A stretch of DNA of 54,848 nt. It comes from Chara braunii (Eukaryota > Streptophyta > Charophyceae > Charales > Characeae). The position numbers and the translations under genes are program-made. Under the pieces are notes generated by a model. The model did not search any database. It saw nothing but the letters and a program-made list of their open reading frames with translations, and was not told the origin of the DNA. The stretch covers positions 318,995 to 373,842 of the forward strand of contig BFEA01000114.1 in NCBI GenBank assembly GCA_003427395.1, written 5' to 3'. Of the stretch, positions 44,981 to 54,848 are shown piece by piece. Each line of letters opens with the position of its first letter. Positions within the stretch are counted from its first letter, which is position 1.

Positions 44981-46132
44981 CCCGTGTGTGCGTGTGTGTG
45001 TAATATGTGTTTTTTAAGCAACCCCAGATTCTCTCTCATTGCCTCCAGTAATCATTGTAAACCATCCATAAAACAAAAGCAGTAGAGATAGGCAACGTAG
45101 TAAAAAGGTTGGCCACGATTGTGTGGTTCTCTGCCCACACACCCGTCTGCCGCCGAAGCGGCACACTTGCACATATACATATGTATACATGAATATTTCA
45201 TAGTCGATAAAGGGATGGAGGGCAAAAGGCAACTAACCTAAGACGGAAGACTCCTCCAGCAAAAAGGCACCAGCCCAACCCTCCAAAGGCCGAAAAAAAA
45301 TTGGAGAGCCTTCTGCATCGGTCCACAAAACCACGAACTCGATTACACAAACACAACATAAGCACGACAGCACTGGCACTACTTTCATCCCAAACTGCCC
45401 ATTCATATCACTACCAAAGGGGTGGAAGGTAAACAACAACTTACCTAGGACAGAAGACTCTTCCAGCAAGAAAGCCCCGACCCGACCCACCGAAAGTCCG
45501 AAAAACTTGGAGAGCCTTTCGCGCCGGCCCCCAAAACATACCCCCCCCCCCCCAAAAAAAAAAAAAAAAAGCTCGTGGCCACCCGTAGATATCCAAACAG
45601 CCCATGCTCTTAAGCCACCAGTACCTTTGCCCGCTTGAGGTCTTAAGACACGCCGGGTAACGCGGTAGCCAAGCGGGGGAGGCCTGCCATTGATATATCG
45701 AATCAACGGCCTGTTTTTCGTTTCGGGCCTTCAACACTGCCCGCTGCCGACATATGGGAAAGGTACTGGTGGTTTAAGCTTGGCAAATAATTAGGCCGTG
45801 TATAATAAACAAAACCAACAAAACATATACAACCACAGACTCTGAGTGGCTTGCTCGTACGAGCCCGATCCTAGCTGGTTGAATCTGCCAAGACAGAGAG
45901 CTAGCAAGACCGGAAGGTGTGTGTATGTGTGTGTGCGCCAACTTTTTCATTTGTTTACAGGAACTCCATCAATGAAGCCAGCCCCAAGACAGTGTGTGTG
46001 AGTGTGTAATGAAGCCACCCCGAAACATGGTGTATTTATGTGTCTGTGCGTGCATTTTTCTTTTTCATACTAAGTACTGTCTCATGCTGTGCAATGTGAA
46101 ACTTGTCTGCTTGGCATTTTGTCTCTGTTCAG
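44978..46132. other. Unassigned spacer with a tandem duplication
   Basis: The block CTAACCTAAGACGGAAGACTC... through TTGGAGAGCC (from 45234) recurs in altered form from about 45441 (CTTACCTAGGACAGAAGACTC). This is a tandem copy about 207 bases apart. Poly-C and poly-A runs occur at 45541-45570. A GTGTG stretch is at 45916-45935. No gene is recognised, but the 3' end serves as the intron before the next exon. Confidence 0.5.
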
Positions 46133-46363
46133 TCTGGAACAGGGATGTGCAAAAACCTTCTCCAGGAAACATCGCAGAGGGCAGGCGTGGCGCTTCCGGT
46201 TTATCATGCCATGCGGATGGGTCCGGATCATCAGCCTGTGTACAGTGCAAGTGTGGAGGTTGCTGGCATGAGATTTTATGGTCAATGTGCAAAGACAAAG
46301 AAACAGGCAGAGAAGAACGCTGCTGCGTCAGCATGGGCCACTCTCCAGCAGAGTAAGATCTGA
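46133..46363 (+). CDS. Double-stranded-RNA-binding domain exon (DRB/HYL1-like)
   Basis: After the acceptor GTCTCTGTTCAG at 46121-46132, the frame reads SGTGMCKNLLQETSQRAGVA, then LPVYHAMRMGPDHQPVYSAS and VEVAGMRFYGQCAKTKKQAE, ending NAAASAWATLQQ. This is a full dsRNA-binding domain: helix 1, GPDHxP loop, three strands and the KKxAE-xAA helix. The SGTGMCKNLLQE start resembles the second domain of plant DRB/HYL1 proteins, which partner Dicer-like enzymes. A donor-like AGCAGA|GTAAGA at 46352/46353 lies just before the in-frame stop TGA (46361-46363), so the exon may end there or at the stop. I did not find the first domain. No stop or frameshift is seen, which is unlike the transposon frames around it. 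Confidence 0.82.
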   Translation, partial: SGTGMCKNLLQETSQRAGVALPVYHAMRMGPDHQPVYSASVEVAGMRFYGQCAKTKKQAEKNAAASAWATLQQSKI

Positions 46364-46660
46364 CAACCATCTATGCGTCCTACACTCCACTTTTCCTACT
46401 CAGTGGGATCATCGTGGTAGCAATAGCGTAGTACTGTTTGAGATGTCTGATTGTGTTTCCCTGACCTTGTTCTTGGCCCTTTTTGTGCACCTGGGAACAC
46501 AGTGCTGGTATTAATTGGGATGTTCAGATGTAAGCCTTTGTGTTCCAGTGTTGTTTGTGTCATTATCATCTCAGTGGGGTTACCATGCAAGTGATGGTGG
46601 TGTTCGGTAGCTCACTAAGCTGCACAGTGCTCAGACTCAGAAATCTTTTTTTTTTAAGGG

Positions 46661-47330
46661 AAGTATGTTCATGTCACCTTTGAGTATGGAATGGGCAAAA
46701 AAAACACGCGTCGGCAAAGAAAACCGCACCGAGTTTGAAAAGGCGACGGAAGTACCGACGGCCGTGGTGCCAGACCGGGTGTCATATGTAAGGGGGCAGC
46801 CCTGGTGTGAGACCGGGTGTCATATTTACAGGGGGTGGCTGTGGTGTCAGAGGGGCAAACAAAAAAGAAGAAGAAAATGCCCAACAGATACTTTTGGACC
46901 GAAATTGCTCATTTCAACTTGGCGCGTGGTTTCTTTGCCAGCACAAGTTTTTTTTGCCTTTAGGGTTTCAAAACATACCGTGGCCGCCGTTATTTCTTTT
47001 CTTTGGGGGGGGAGCAAGTATGTTGATGTCACCTACGAGTATGAAATGAGCAAAACTGACAAAGAAAACAGGCGCCAAGTTAGAAAAAGCAATGAAAGTA
47101 CCAACGGCCATGGTGGCAGGCCGGGTGTCATAACTACAGGGGTCGGTCGTGGTGTCAGATGGGGAAAGGCAGTAAAAAAAAAAAAAAAAGCCTAACGGAT
47201 TGCTTTCTACCCAAATTGCTGTTTCAAACTCACGCCTTGATATCTTTGTGGGCGCACGTCTTTCTTGCCTTTGCGAACTCAAAACCTGCCGCGTCCGCCG
47301 TTGTTTCTTTTTTTGTTTTAACAGAATTGT
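46661..47330 (+). repeat. Tandem duplication with 355-base spacing
   Basis: Copy 1 starts AAGTATGTTCATGTCACC (46661) and copy 2 AAGTATGTTGATGTCACC (47016). Both run through a GTGTCA..ACAGGGG block, a CAAATTGCT or GAAATTGCT block and a GCCGTTATTTC or GCCGTTGTTTC end. In copy 2 a 60-codon frame (SKYVDVTYEYEMSKTDKENR...) is open, and in copy 1 a similar peptide is frame-shifted. It may be a fragment of a mobile element. Its protein is not recognised. Confidence 0.8.
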
Positions 47331-47339
47331 GATATTCAT

Positions 47340-47710
47340 AAAACTGGAAAACAGGGGCAGAGTCCCTTACATCCATGACACGCACAACGTCGCCCTTCGT
47401 TACAAGTACTGGCCTAAAGGCCCAGGCTCAAAACTGTGTGACCTGGGTCCCGACCAGACGGTGCTCCCCACCTAGGCCTGCCTACAAACGGACAACCGGT
47501 CCTGATCTGGACAAAGTCTCTCAGGGCCTCATCGGCCAAAATGTGTGAACTGGACCTGCCACTGGTCTGAAAAGGTGTTGTGCCTGTTCGGATCTGGGAA
47601 GTCGTAAAGGACACTAGCCCTTCGTTTTTTTAAGAAAACATCCATCCTTATTATATGTGCTGGAAACCGGGTCCAGCATCCCTTACATTGGTGACTCACC
47701 CGAGCTCCAT
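47340..47710. repeat. Dispersed repeat related to 23270-23400
   Basis: Phrases such as CAAAATGTGTGAACTGG, GTCTGAAAAGGTG and GTGCCTGTTCGGA match 23320-23380. A phrase CTGGAAACCGGGTCCAGCATC at 47660 resembles sequences at 53715 and 54043. No coding function is seen. Confidence 0.55.
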
Positions 47711-47871
47711 TATGGCTGAAGGACCCTGAGACGGCGGTATTGATTGCTTCCCTCTGGGAAAGGATTTACCACCGCTCTACCCCTGTCGGGAAATCCACTA
47801 AGTCGCTCATTTGAGCCTTCCACGCTGCCTGATAGAAGCTTTCTGATATTGAGCTGAATAATCTCCACTCT

Positions 47872-47984
47872 ACTACCGTCTTCACCTGAATATAATGCCC
47901 GGTCATTATAGCTGTATTTGGCACAACTTTCAGCCCAGATACGGTGATAATTACCGGGCGTTCTATTGGGGTGAAGACGGTAGT
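47872..47984 (+). ncRNA. Long imperfect hairpin, miRNA-precursor-like
   Basis: The arms 47872-47921 and 47934-47984 pair over about 50 positions: 15 perfect base pairs at the base (ACTACCGTCTTCACC), then AATA, the GCCCGGT block, and GTAT near the tip, with scattered mismatches and G-T wobbles. The loop is about 12 bases. The fold size and mismatch pattern resemble a plant miRNA precursor or a short foldback MITE. There is no evidence of expression. Confidence 0.45.
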
Positions 47985-48060
47985 TGAGCCGAAGGTATTT
48001 GAGTGCTCGCCTTCGGGAAGGATTAACCATTGTTTCCTCCCGATGTCTTCTGCGTCTTAG

Positions 48061-48461
48061 CGAGTTTATGGGCTACCTGAACTGGGATGTGTCTAAGGAG
48101 TGTGTGTTATATCTGTCTTGCTGCCTTCTCTGACACTTTACCATGAAATTCAGTCCCCTGCCTTTGATTCACCCAGCTCATCCCTTCCTCAGCCATGCTT
48201 TCCTTTACATCTTCGCGATTTCTTATCAGTCGTTTCCCCTTGACAGAATCTGCTAATCACCTGTTTGATCATTGTCTTGATAGCCTGGTCTTTTTATCAG
48301 ATGCTCCCTGCAAGATCTGCCCGATAATTGTCCTGTGTGGGTCCGATGGTTTCTAATGCAGTCTGTGATCCTGCACTGTTGCTACCTTTCCGTCCAGTAA
48401 CCATTCTCTGAAGAAAGCCTTCTTTTTGACGCCTGTTCTAATCGAGTCAGGGCAGCCAGGG
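48061..48461. other. No recognised feature
   Basis: Flanking DNA to the left of the solo LTR. It contains only short frames. Confidence 0.4.
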
Positions 48462-49388
48462 TGAAACTGTTTTCGCCTTTGCAGATGCAGATCCCAGGGC
48501 TCGACCCCTAGACCTTACCTGCACCCGTGTACAGTATCGAGTTGACTCCTGTGTGTTTAAACCCGTGACCTGTGTTTAGTAATTGACTTTTGTCTGTCGT
48601 AGGTCCATGTAGCTGTAGGGGTTCGATCTGTAGGTCTGTAGAGTAGGGGTCACAGCTATGTAAGAGGTCGCAGCTGCTACAGTCATGAAAGGTCAAGGTC
48701 GTAGCTGCTACAGTCCCGAAAGGCCAAGTCCACAGACTTCCGGAAGGTCCGGAAGTGGCCTTTCGAGTGTTTGCTCACGTTATGCCAGAGGCAAGTGGGC
48801 AAGTGGGGAGTCCAACGGTGTAAAGTCAGCAGTATCCAGTCCCAGTCCCACTTTGTCCAGTCAGCAGGTACCATGTGGGACTGTGTGCACCAAGGGCCCG
48901 GTGGAAAGGAGCAGACCAGCGACGAACAGAAGTATAAATCAAGAGGCAGCGTCCAACCATTCACTCATTCTGTTGCGATCCATGCGGAAGCGTGGCCAGA
49001 GCGCCTTGTGTGAGGTGGTCCGCAGATTGCCCGAAGTCGAAGTGGGCTGAGAGGAAGATAGAGCGGCCTTAGCTGCTAGTAGAGGTAGAGGTAGCAGGCA
49101 GCCATAGCTGCGCTAGCATGTGTGTGTAAGCGTGTGCAGTAAGAGTGTGTGTGCGTGGGATATCCAGGGAGATCCAGTGTGAAGTGTGTGTGTGCAGACG
49201 CTGTGGATACAGACTTGGGAAGTACAGGTTTGGGCGCTTAGCCGCCATAGTCAACCTGAAGCGAGTTTGTATCTAAACTGTGTTCACGACTTGAATATCT
49301 CGGAGCTTTGTGTGGGCGCCTGGCGCCAGTGTACCTTGTCATCTCTTTGCATGCATGCAAAGTGAGATAGAAAGCGAGTCTGATTGCA
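48462..49388 (+). mobile_element. Solo LTR of the element C family
   Basis: It starts TGAAACTG, matches both element C LTRs over their length and ends GATTGCA. The 5 bases CAGGG directly flank both ends (48457-48461 and 49389-49393). No internal sequence follows, so the two LTRs of a full copy recombined and left one. The TATA box is at 48933-48939. The U3 double hairpin at 48718-48764 is perfect. The U2 target site is empty. Confidence 0.95.
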
Positions 49389-49482
49389 CAGGGCCTGTGT
49401 TTTGGTACTCTCCCACTTGCATCTGATTTCTGTCTCCACCATTTTTACGAGCTCCCTAGCGATCAATATGGCACCGCATACA

Positions 49483-49497
49483 CGTACGGCCGTACGA
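49483..49497. repeat. CGTACG palindrome cluster
   Basis: CGTACGGCCGTACG is a perfect 14-base palindrome, followed by further CGTACG copies. The E1 and E2 termini also use CGTACG palindromes, which may be chance or a diverged E-type end. Confidence 0.6.
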
Positions 49498-49570
49498 ATC
49501 CGTACGTGGACGCTACTCGTACAGGAGGGGGCCCGTACTTTTTTTTTTTTTGGTCGGGGTTGGTTAGTGT

Positions 49571-49646
49571 CCACGCACCCTGTATACCTGAAATCAGCCG
49601 AAAAAACGAAGTTCCAAGGCTGATTTCATGTATACACGGTGTGTGG
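49571..49646 (+). repeat. 29-bp hairpin, foldback-like
   Basis: CCACGCACCCTGTATACCTG...ATCAGCC and its near-complement GGCTGATTTCATGTATACACGGTGTGTGG pair over 29 positions with three mismatches around an 18-base loop. It could be a small foldback element or the remnant of inverted repeats. Confidence 0.7.
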
Positions 49647-49649
49647 CTT

Positions 49650-51600
49650 AGAACACCCCTGCGCACCATTTTTTATCAGCTATATTCAATCTATTTATCA
49701 ATTGATTATAGCCCCTGGATAATTAAATGCAATGAATATGAGCGAGAGCGATAGAAATAAAACTCAGTTGCAAAATCACGCAGAAGTCCAGATAGTCATG
49801 TACCAAACAGAGAGCACATATGCACCAAGATTCCATCGACATAAGAGCGATACAGTGAACTCATGAGCCAATGTCCAGGCCCTCAGGCCACACCAACGCA
49901 GTATCCAATGTCGCTCCTACTGTATGGCACCCAGCGCCCAGCCAACTCTACTCAGCCTACCTATCCTATCTACATTCATGCAACAGGATCACCTCGCCAT
50001 CGAAGACTAATGTACATGACGTCAACACCAATGCCGACCGCCCACATACATCAGGTACGGTCTCTCTGCTGCCCCCATCAGACCTTGACCACCCACTCCT
50101 GTGCCTCGTTCCCTGAAAACCACCGTCACCCATCACCTGCCCACGCCCCTGCAGCCCGGCTATAAAAGCGAAGTGTCCCGCTGCCCTGCAGCGCCCCTCT
50201 TCACCTCATAGCGCCCGGATGCGCCCCAGCCAGCAGTGCTAACGCAGACACTTGCGCTGAAGTTGCACAGCGTCGTAGCAGTGTGTCCGCATTGCCTGCC
50301 GAGGCAAGAATGGCTTCCTCTGGCCGGCCTCCTCCCTATATGGGAGCAGCTGCCCTGCTGGGCTGCCTGGGCCTGGCCGAGGAAGTTTCCAGTAGCTTCC
50401 GGTCAGGCCCCAGTGTCTGCGCCCAGGCCCATTCCTACAGTTAAGGGCCTGGGTCCTCTTCGGTTGGGCACCTTCAGGATGCCTCCAGGCTCCCAGTGTT
50501 TGTCGTGGTTGCATTGGCCCGCGGGGTAGGTATGACGACAATGCTGCATTCTCATTGACCCTCGGCCACTTCGTGATGTGTTGGCCTCACACTACGTGTG
50601 CCCAGGGGTCAACTACCTGCGTCCTGGGCTCAACTGCTTGACACAGCTGCTGCTTCTGGAAAGAGCCCAGGGAGAGGCCCAGGTTGCACTTCAACCTACT
50701 GGCGTGCTGCAACTGTCTGATACCCACATTGGAAAATGCTGAGATAAGGGCCTCTCGTGGATATTCAGGCCCGTTTTCACTTAGGGCGGGCACGAGGCTT
50801 GCTGGGGGCCACAGTCCAGAACACGTGCATGTTGGCTAGGGCCCCATGAGGACACATTCCTCACATTCCATCCCCCTTAGCTTTGAAAGTCCGCTGAGAT
50901 GCTTCTTAAGCTGGTGCCTTCCCCTTCAACTTACGATCGTACGTCTATCGACAGAAAGGAGAGATTAGTAGGTACACAGTGTACACACATGATGAATATT
51001 CCCATAAATCGAGAAATTTATTAAGTGGAAGCCATCCCGATTCTTGATGTAAGTGTTACCCCACTTCAAATAACCCAGGAAACAACACAATATCGTGCCG
51101 AGTCTAAACAGGGCCTCCTCCAAGAGTCACTTCTTCTCGTCATCAGCCCGATGTATTTGCGTACTGATTTGTCTGAGCCATCTGATAACCTGACGTCTGA
51201 TGATCTAACACCTGGCAGCATCGTTGGTGTCAGCAGGGTTTGCATTGTCTTCTGGTTTTGACGCAGGATGACCATCACCCTGCATGAGACGAGTGAATTT
51301 ATTTGTATCCTGCTTGCCGAGTTCCCAAGCACCTTTGTCTTTTCTCTCCCGTTTTATGTTTCATTTTAGGCAGAGGCTCTTCATGTTTTTACCGTTCATT
51401 TCCATGTAATGATCAACCCGCTGTTGCATGTACTCTACTGTCTTGTCACTCCTACCATCGATGCCACGGTTGATCTTGAGCCTAGCCTTCTCATCTTCGG
51501 ACTCCTCGCTATTTTCTTGCGTTTTGTCGATCACAACAGTGAGCTTCTCCTTCACAGGGGCAGAGTCTGAGGTCTCACCCTGCACCCTGGCAACTTCTGA
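49650..51600. other. No recognised gene; one TATA-box motif
   Basis: Short unrelated frames only. TATAAAAG at 50161-50168 (GGCTATAAAAGCGAAG) fits a core promoter. The next ATG in a good context, at about 50310, opens only 44 codons (MASSGRPPPYMG...). I cannot identify a protein. A frame at 51361-51585 on the minus strand is acidic (SEESEDEKAR) and may belong to the - strand LINE. Confidence 0.4.
50161..50168 (+). promoter_or_regulatory. TATA box
   Basis: TATAAAAG follows a C-rich stretch and precedes CT-rich sequence. No gene is recognised downstream. Confidence 0.4.
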
Positions 51601-53660
51601 TTAAGAGCGTGAACATTAGTTATGTTGCCCTGGGGCCGTAAAGATTAGTAGAGATGGTTATGAAAAAAATCGGTTGTGGTTTATGCAATGGGGGCGTAAC
51701 ATAAGTCATTCCAAATTCCTCTTTCTGCCATCTTATGTCCATCCAGCACCATCTTCCCTGTAGCGAGTCTTGTGACGAGGTTAGGATGGTGCCTTCAGAT
51801 AATATTTTTGATGACCTGGGAATGAGGACTGCTGTCCCCATCCAGTTTTCATTCCTTGCATCTTCCCAGAGAGTGTATGGCATACCTTCTAACTTCTAAG
51901 TTCTTTTGTAGGGTGGATTTGAGTCTATCATGTTCCTTGCCCTCGGTTAGGCGTGTCTCCTGAAGTAGGATCATATCGTGTCTCACTTTATTTTTTCCCA
52001 GCAGCCCTCTAGACAATTCACTAGTTTTGCCTGGTTGTGTTATTGTGTTGCCTTAGACCATTAACATTCCGGCTTCTCAGGTGTAGACCTTTTGTTTCCC
52101 AATCTATGTGACATGGCATCAACCGAGAAGAGAGGACGGTTGATTCAATAGGTGGTTGGCTGAGAGTGGGATATATCTAAGAGCTTGTTTTTAGGGGAAT
52201 TTGAAGATTTTCGGTTGCCGGTATATGTTTGCTCATCTGTCCTCACCGCCTTGCCTTGATACTCTCATTGAAAGACCCCTGGAGTCCTCCCTGTTGTTTT
52301 TCACCCCCAGCTGTAACCCCCTTGACTAGCTTCCAGGCCTTCCGTCCCCTTTTGCTCTTCCCGAGTCTTGTTCTCTTCCAGTTCCAGAGCCATTTCATCT
52401 TCCCATTCCTCCTCGTTGTCTATCTCCTCCTCATTCGCTTCTGTGTCTATGTCTAGGGTTTCTACGCCATCTGCCTGGAGCAACTCGTCCATGGCCGCCT
52501 TTGGGGGGGGCACACTTCCCCAGTTCCGCCTTCCGATTTTTAATATCCTAAATTGTGCGCAGCTAGCCCTATTCTTGTACTCGAACCGGGGGTACAGGGC
52601 CTTTAGGAAGTCGTTAATGTCAGTGATCTGGGAGTACCAGGCGATATCGCATCCACAGCCGGCCGCTTCCGCTTGAAATGTGGCCAAATTGGCCGCATCA
52701 CCCCCAAAACATGACGATGACCAGTACTTGGCCCACATGTTCAAATTTTTGGGCCCACAGGTATGTCCTAATTGCCACCTCTCACTGCCTGAGATTTTCT
52801 CGCCTTGTCCCCGTGTACGTCCAAGGGAGTTTGATTTTCTTCTTCTCCCTTCTTTCCCCTTCCGTCACAACTCCTTTGACTTCTCCTCTCCCTCCCTTAC
52901 CTTTGCTATCATCATCATCATCATCATCTCCTTTGTCTCTGCCATCTCCGCCATCTGGTCTCCTCCTTATCAACTTCCCTCCCATCTGCTTCGGGATGTT
53001 TTATACGTTTCCCACAGCATACCTTGGCATGTGTCGTGCACTAAGCGGCAGGTCTGATCAAGCATACCTCCCCACTTGTTGGTCACTTTATCTGTCCGCT
53101 TAATCACATGTTCTCGCATCAACCTCTGGGCAGTGGACTCATTCGCAGAGTGGAGGGCTAGTTCAGAGAGGAGAGCCAGTCTGTGGTCACTTTCTTCATT
53201 CATTTGTCTCTTCAATTCTTCGACTAAAGTGGGGCCATCTTGCAGCAACGTCGGCTTCTGCTCTGCCTCCCTGTCCCTCTTCTCCATAGTCTTCTGCCTC
53301 AATCCGCTCTGTCTCCTCCTCAGCAGCAGCTATGGCAGCTTCCACAGCCTGACTCTCTGCCTCCATGCTCGTTGACACCTGGGCCCCCTGGGGCAACCCA
53401 TTCACCTGCTTGAACTTCTCTGAGTACTCGGGGACTTCAATCCGGGTGCTGCCTGTCGGCTGGACTCGGTCTTCTCTTTACCTTTGCCTTCCCCTCCACT
53501 TTCCTTTCCTTCTTTCCTCTCCTCCTCCTTTTCTCCCCCTTTCTTCTTTTCATTTTCGTCCTCCTCAGTCTCCACCTTTCCGCAGTGTCCATATTCTACA
53601 TTTCCTCCTCCAACCTTTTCTTCTGCTCCAATTCTTTCTTCTTTTTTTTAGTGGTGCTGA
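51600..53660 (-). mobile_element. Second L1-type LINE, - strand, ORF1 and endonuclease only
   Basis: Reading from high to low coordinates: ORF1 pieces (53405-52190), then the endonuclease start LHLRSRNVNGL at about 52090-52040, DMILLQETRL at about 51975-51945, and KEEFGMTYV (ORF 51883-51620, with TAVLIPRSS and QGRWCWMDIRWQ). The sequence then stops, so no RT is present: the copy is cut at its 3' side, which is unusual because LINEs are normally 5'-truncated. It resembles the plus-strand LINE in ORF1 composition and in the endonuclease motif order. Confidence 0.8.
52190..53405 (-). pseudogene. LINE ORF1 (second LINE), broken
   Basis: Pieces 53405-53196, 53302-52970 and 52744-52301 on the minus strand are acidic and basic repeats (AAIAAAEEETERIEAED, ELKRQMNEESDHRLALLSE). 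The last ends NEEEIDNEEEWEDEMALELEE, like the acidic end of the first LINE's ORF1. The frames change between pieces. The zinc knuckle is not seen. It would bind LINE RNA. Confidence 0.65.
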
Positions 53661-53696
53661 TAAGAGCAGACGCCACTAACACCTGGGGAGAGGCTC

Positions 53697-54260
53697 CATC
53701 TATTGGTGGGGAGCATCACCTGCTGGAAAGCGGGTCCAGCGTCCCTTATACAAACTGAAATTGGAGTACAGCAGAAAACGATTGTGGCGTGTTCCTGCCA
53801 GCATTGATTACCCTGGGGTCCAGGGGATTGACTGGGCAGGACATTAGAAGGAAGGGGGAACCTCTTCACCCTAAACCCGACGCCAGATATACTGCTACAC
53901 CCTAGTTCCTCCCTCCCCCATTCCCACATTCCCACAGCATGCCAATTTGTTGTCCCTTATGAGGATGTAGTATGTACTGAGAAAATGTCTGTCAGCCTTG
54001 ATTACTTTTGTCTTTTCTCGTCTTTTCTTGGGGAGCAGCACCTGCTGGAAAACGGGTCCAGCGCCCCTTGTACAGAACAAAGTTGGAGGGAATCAGGAAA
54101 CGCCTGCCAGCATTGAATGCTCTGAAGTCCTGAGGATTGACCAAGAAGGGGAGTGAGCCTCTTCGCCCTGTTACAGGCGCCAAGTGCCAACTTTTGCACC
54201 CTAGATCCTCCCTCCCCCAGCTAACTTTGCCCCCAGTCGTTTGATACCCAAAATTCATCC
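53697..54260. repeat. Direct repeat, 5' of the second LINE
   Basis: CACCTGCTGGAAA(G/A)CGGGTCCAGCG(T/C)CCCTT... through a CCCTCCCCC stretch occurs at about 53712-53930 and 54040-54240, about 328 bases apart. Both lie directly upstream of the - strand LINE ORF1, so they could be its 5' promoter monomers, as in mouse L1. That is inference from position only. Confidence 0.75.
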
Positions 54261-54397
54261 TTCGTTGCAGTTCCTCGCTCCTCCTACCTCCCTATTAGGC
54301 CTGCGATCCAGGTCAATCAGCTCCATACCATTTCATGTCCACCAGTGTTAGTTGGTGAGGCGGGAAGAGGTCGGGAAAATCCTTGGCTGGTGTTACA

Positions 54398-54575
54398 TGC
54401 CCAGTTGGGCGATGTACATATAAACCGAGGATCCGCAATGTGATAAAAAGGACTGAACGGACAATGCAGTGCAAGTGGAATCTCAACAAGCAATGTGCAT
54501 TCCGACACATACAAAATGGTGTTTTATAGCGCAGTGGAAGATTTCGATGCAAGTCCTGACCTGACCGGGACTGAC
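54398..54575 (+). repeat. Dispersed repeat shared with 32463-32640
   Basis: The same block order CGATGTACAT, GGATCCGCAATGTGATAAAAAGGAC, CAACAAGCAATGTGCAT and TAGCGCAGTGGAAGA is seen as at 32463-32640. The sequence to the end of the window (54576-54848) is unassigned. Confidence 0.8.
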
Positions 54576-54848
54576 CTCTTTCAAGTAGTACAAGATAGCA
54601 AAACAGAATGCTAGAATACTAATGACTAGCCCAATCTATGTTTCAACGCAGACCAAACATACATCATGCTCATCACAAGGTGTGAAGGGGCCTGGCGCTA
54701 TACACAGGAAAGAGGCGCCAGGTCCAGACATACACAAACGAAGAGGAGGGGATCAGACGAAGAAGAGGAAGGGGGGAGATGGGAAAGTCGTCAACACCAA
54801 GTCTCGTTACAAGTCCCAAATAATCCCTCTCCAAAATGTCTGAAGTCC

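Noticed and set aside
45958-46003. Mini-exon after TTTACAG (45951-45960) upstream of the dsRNA-binding exon
   Set aside because: The short stretch before a GTGTG run has no recognisable dsRBD1 residues, and the donor-like GTGTGTG is a simple repeat.
47710-48030. 106-codon minus-strand frame as a protein
   Set aside because: It lies over a long hairpin (47872-47984), so the frame mirrors the inverted repeat; no domain recognised.

Overview
The window looks like repeat-rich nuclear DNA from a plant-lineage eukaryote. It contains Ty3/Gypsy chromoviruses, L1-type LINEs, (TA)n-flanked inverted-repeat elements, snRNA retropseudogenes and a small insert of plant-type mitochondrial tRNA genes. The mitochondrial fragment carries tRNA-Gly(GCC), tRNA-Ile(GAU-derived), tRNA-Arg(ACG) and part of tRNA-Glu(UUC). 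An organellar Ile/Arg-ACG set of this kind is retained in streptophyte algae and bryophytes rather than seed plants, so a charophyte (Chara-like) or bryophyte source is my best guess. This is inference, not proof. There are two assembly gaps (15578-15753 and 39671-40045).

Layout. 1-2690: decayed pol of a Gypsy element (element A), + strand. 2700-4250: no recognisable gene. 4274-4660: mitochondrial tRNA fragment. 4661-13889: old LTR element (element B) with degraded gag, interrupted at about 8468-11490 by a cluster of roughly 770-bp (TA)n-flanked elements; the first of these is split by a 276-bp MITE with an 8-bp target duplication. 14358-22731: nearly full-length Gypsy chromovirus (element C) with two LTRs, primer-binding site, gag, protease, RT, RNase H, integrase and chromodomain. 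Its 3' LTR is split by a U2 snRNA retropseudogene with a 16-bp target duplication. 22732-31860: mostly unrecognised sequence with a U6 snRNA retropseudogene, several tandem repeats and a long CT-rich stretch. 31904-32490: LINE endonuclease fragment. 33490-41980: L1-type LINE with ORF1 (CCHC knuckle) and ORF2 (endonuclease, RT), held mostly in frame but studded with stops. 42270-42420: a second copy of the LINE 3' tail. 42880-44750: Gypsy integrase and 3' LTR, - strand (element D). 46133-46363: an exon for a double-stranded-RNA-binding domain, the best candidate for a host gene. 46661-48060: tandem repeat and a miRNA-precursor-like hairpin. 48462-49388: solo LTR of element C's family with a perfect 5-bp target duplication. 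51600-53660: a second L1-type LINE on the - strand, followed by duplicated sequence.

How the parts relate. Elements A and C are relatives, and C left a solo LTR at 48462. The LINEs are a plausible source of the machinery that retroposed the U2 and U6 copies, since both have A-tails and target-site duplications. Nothing here forms a host operon or pathway. Nearly all long reading frames are transposon remains, and only the dsRNA-binding exon looks like part of a cellular gene.
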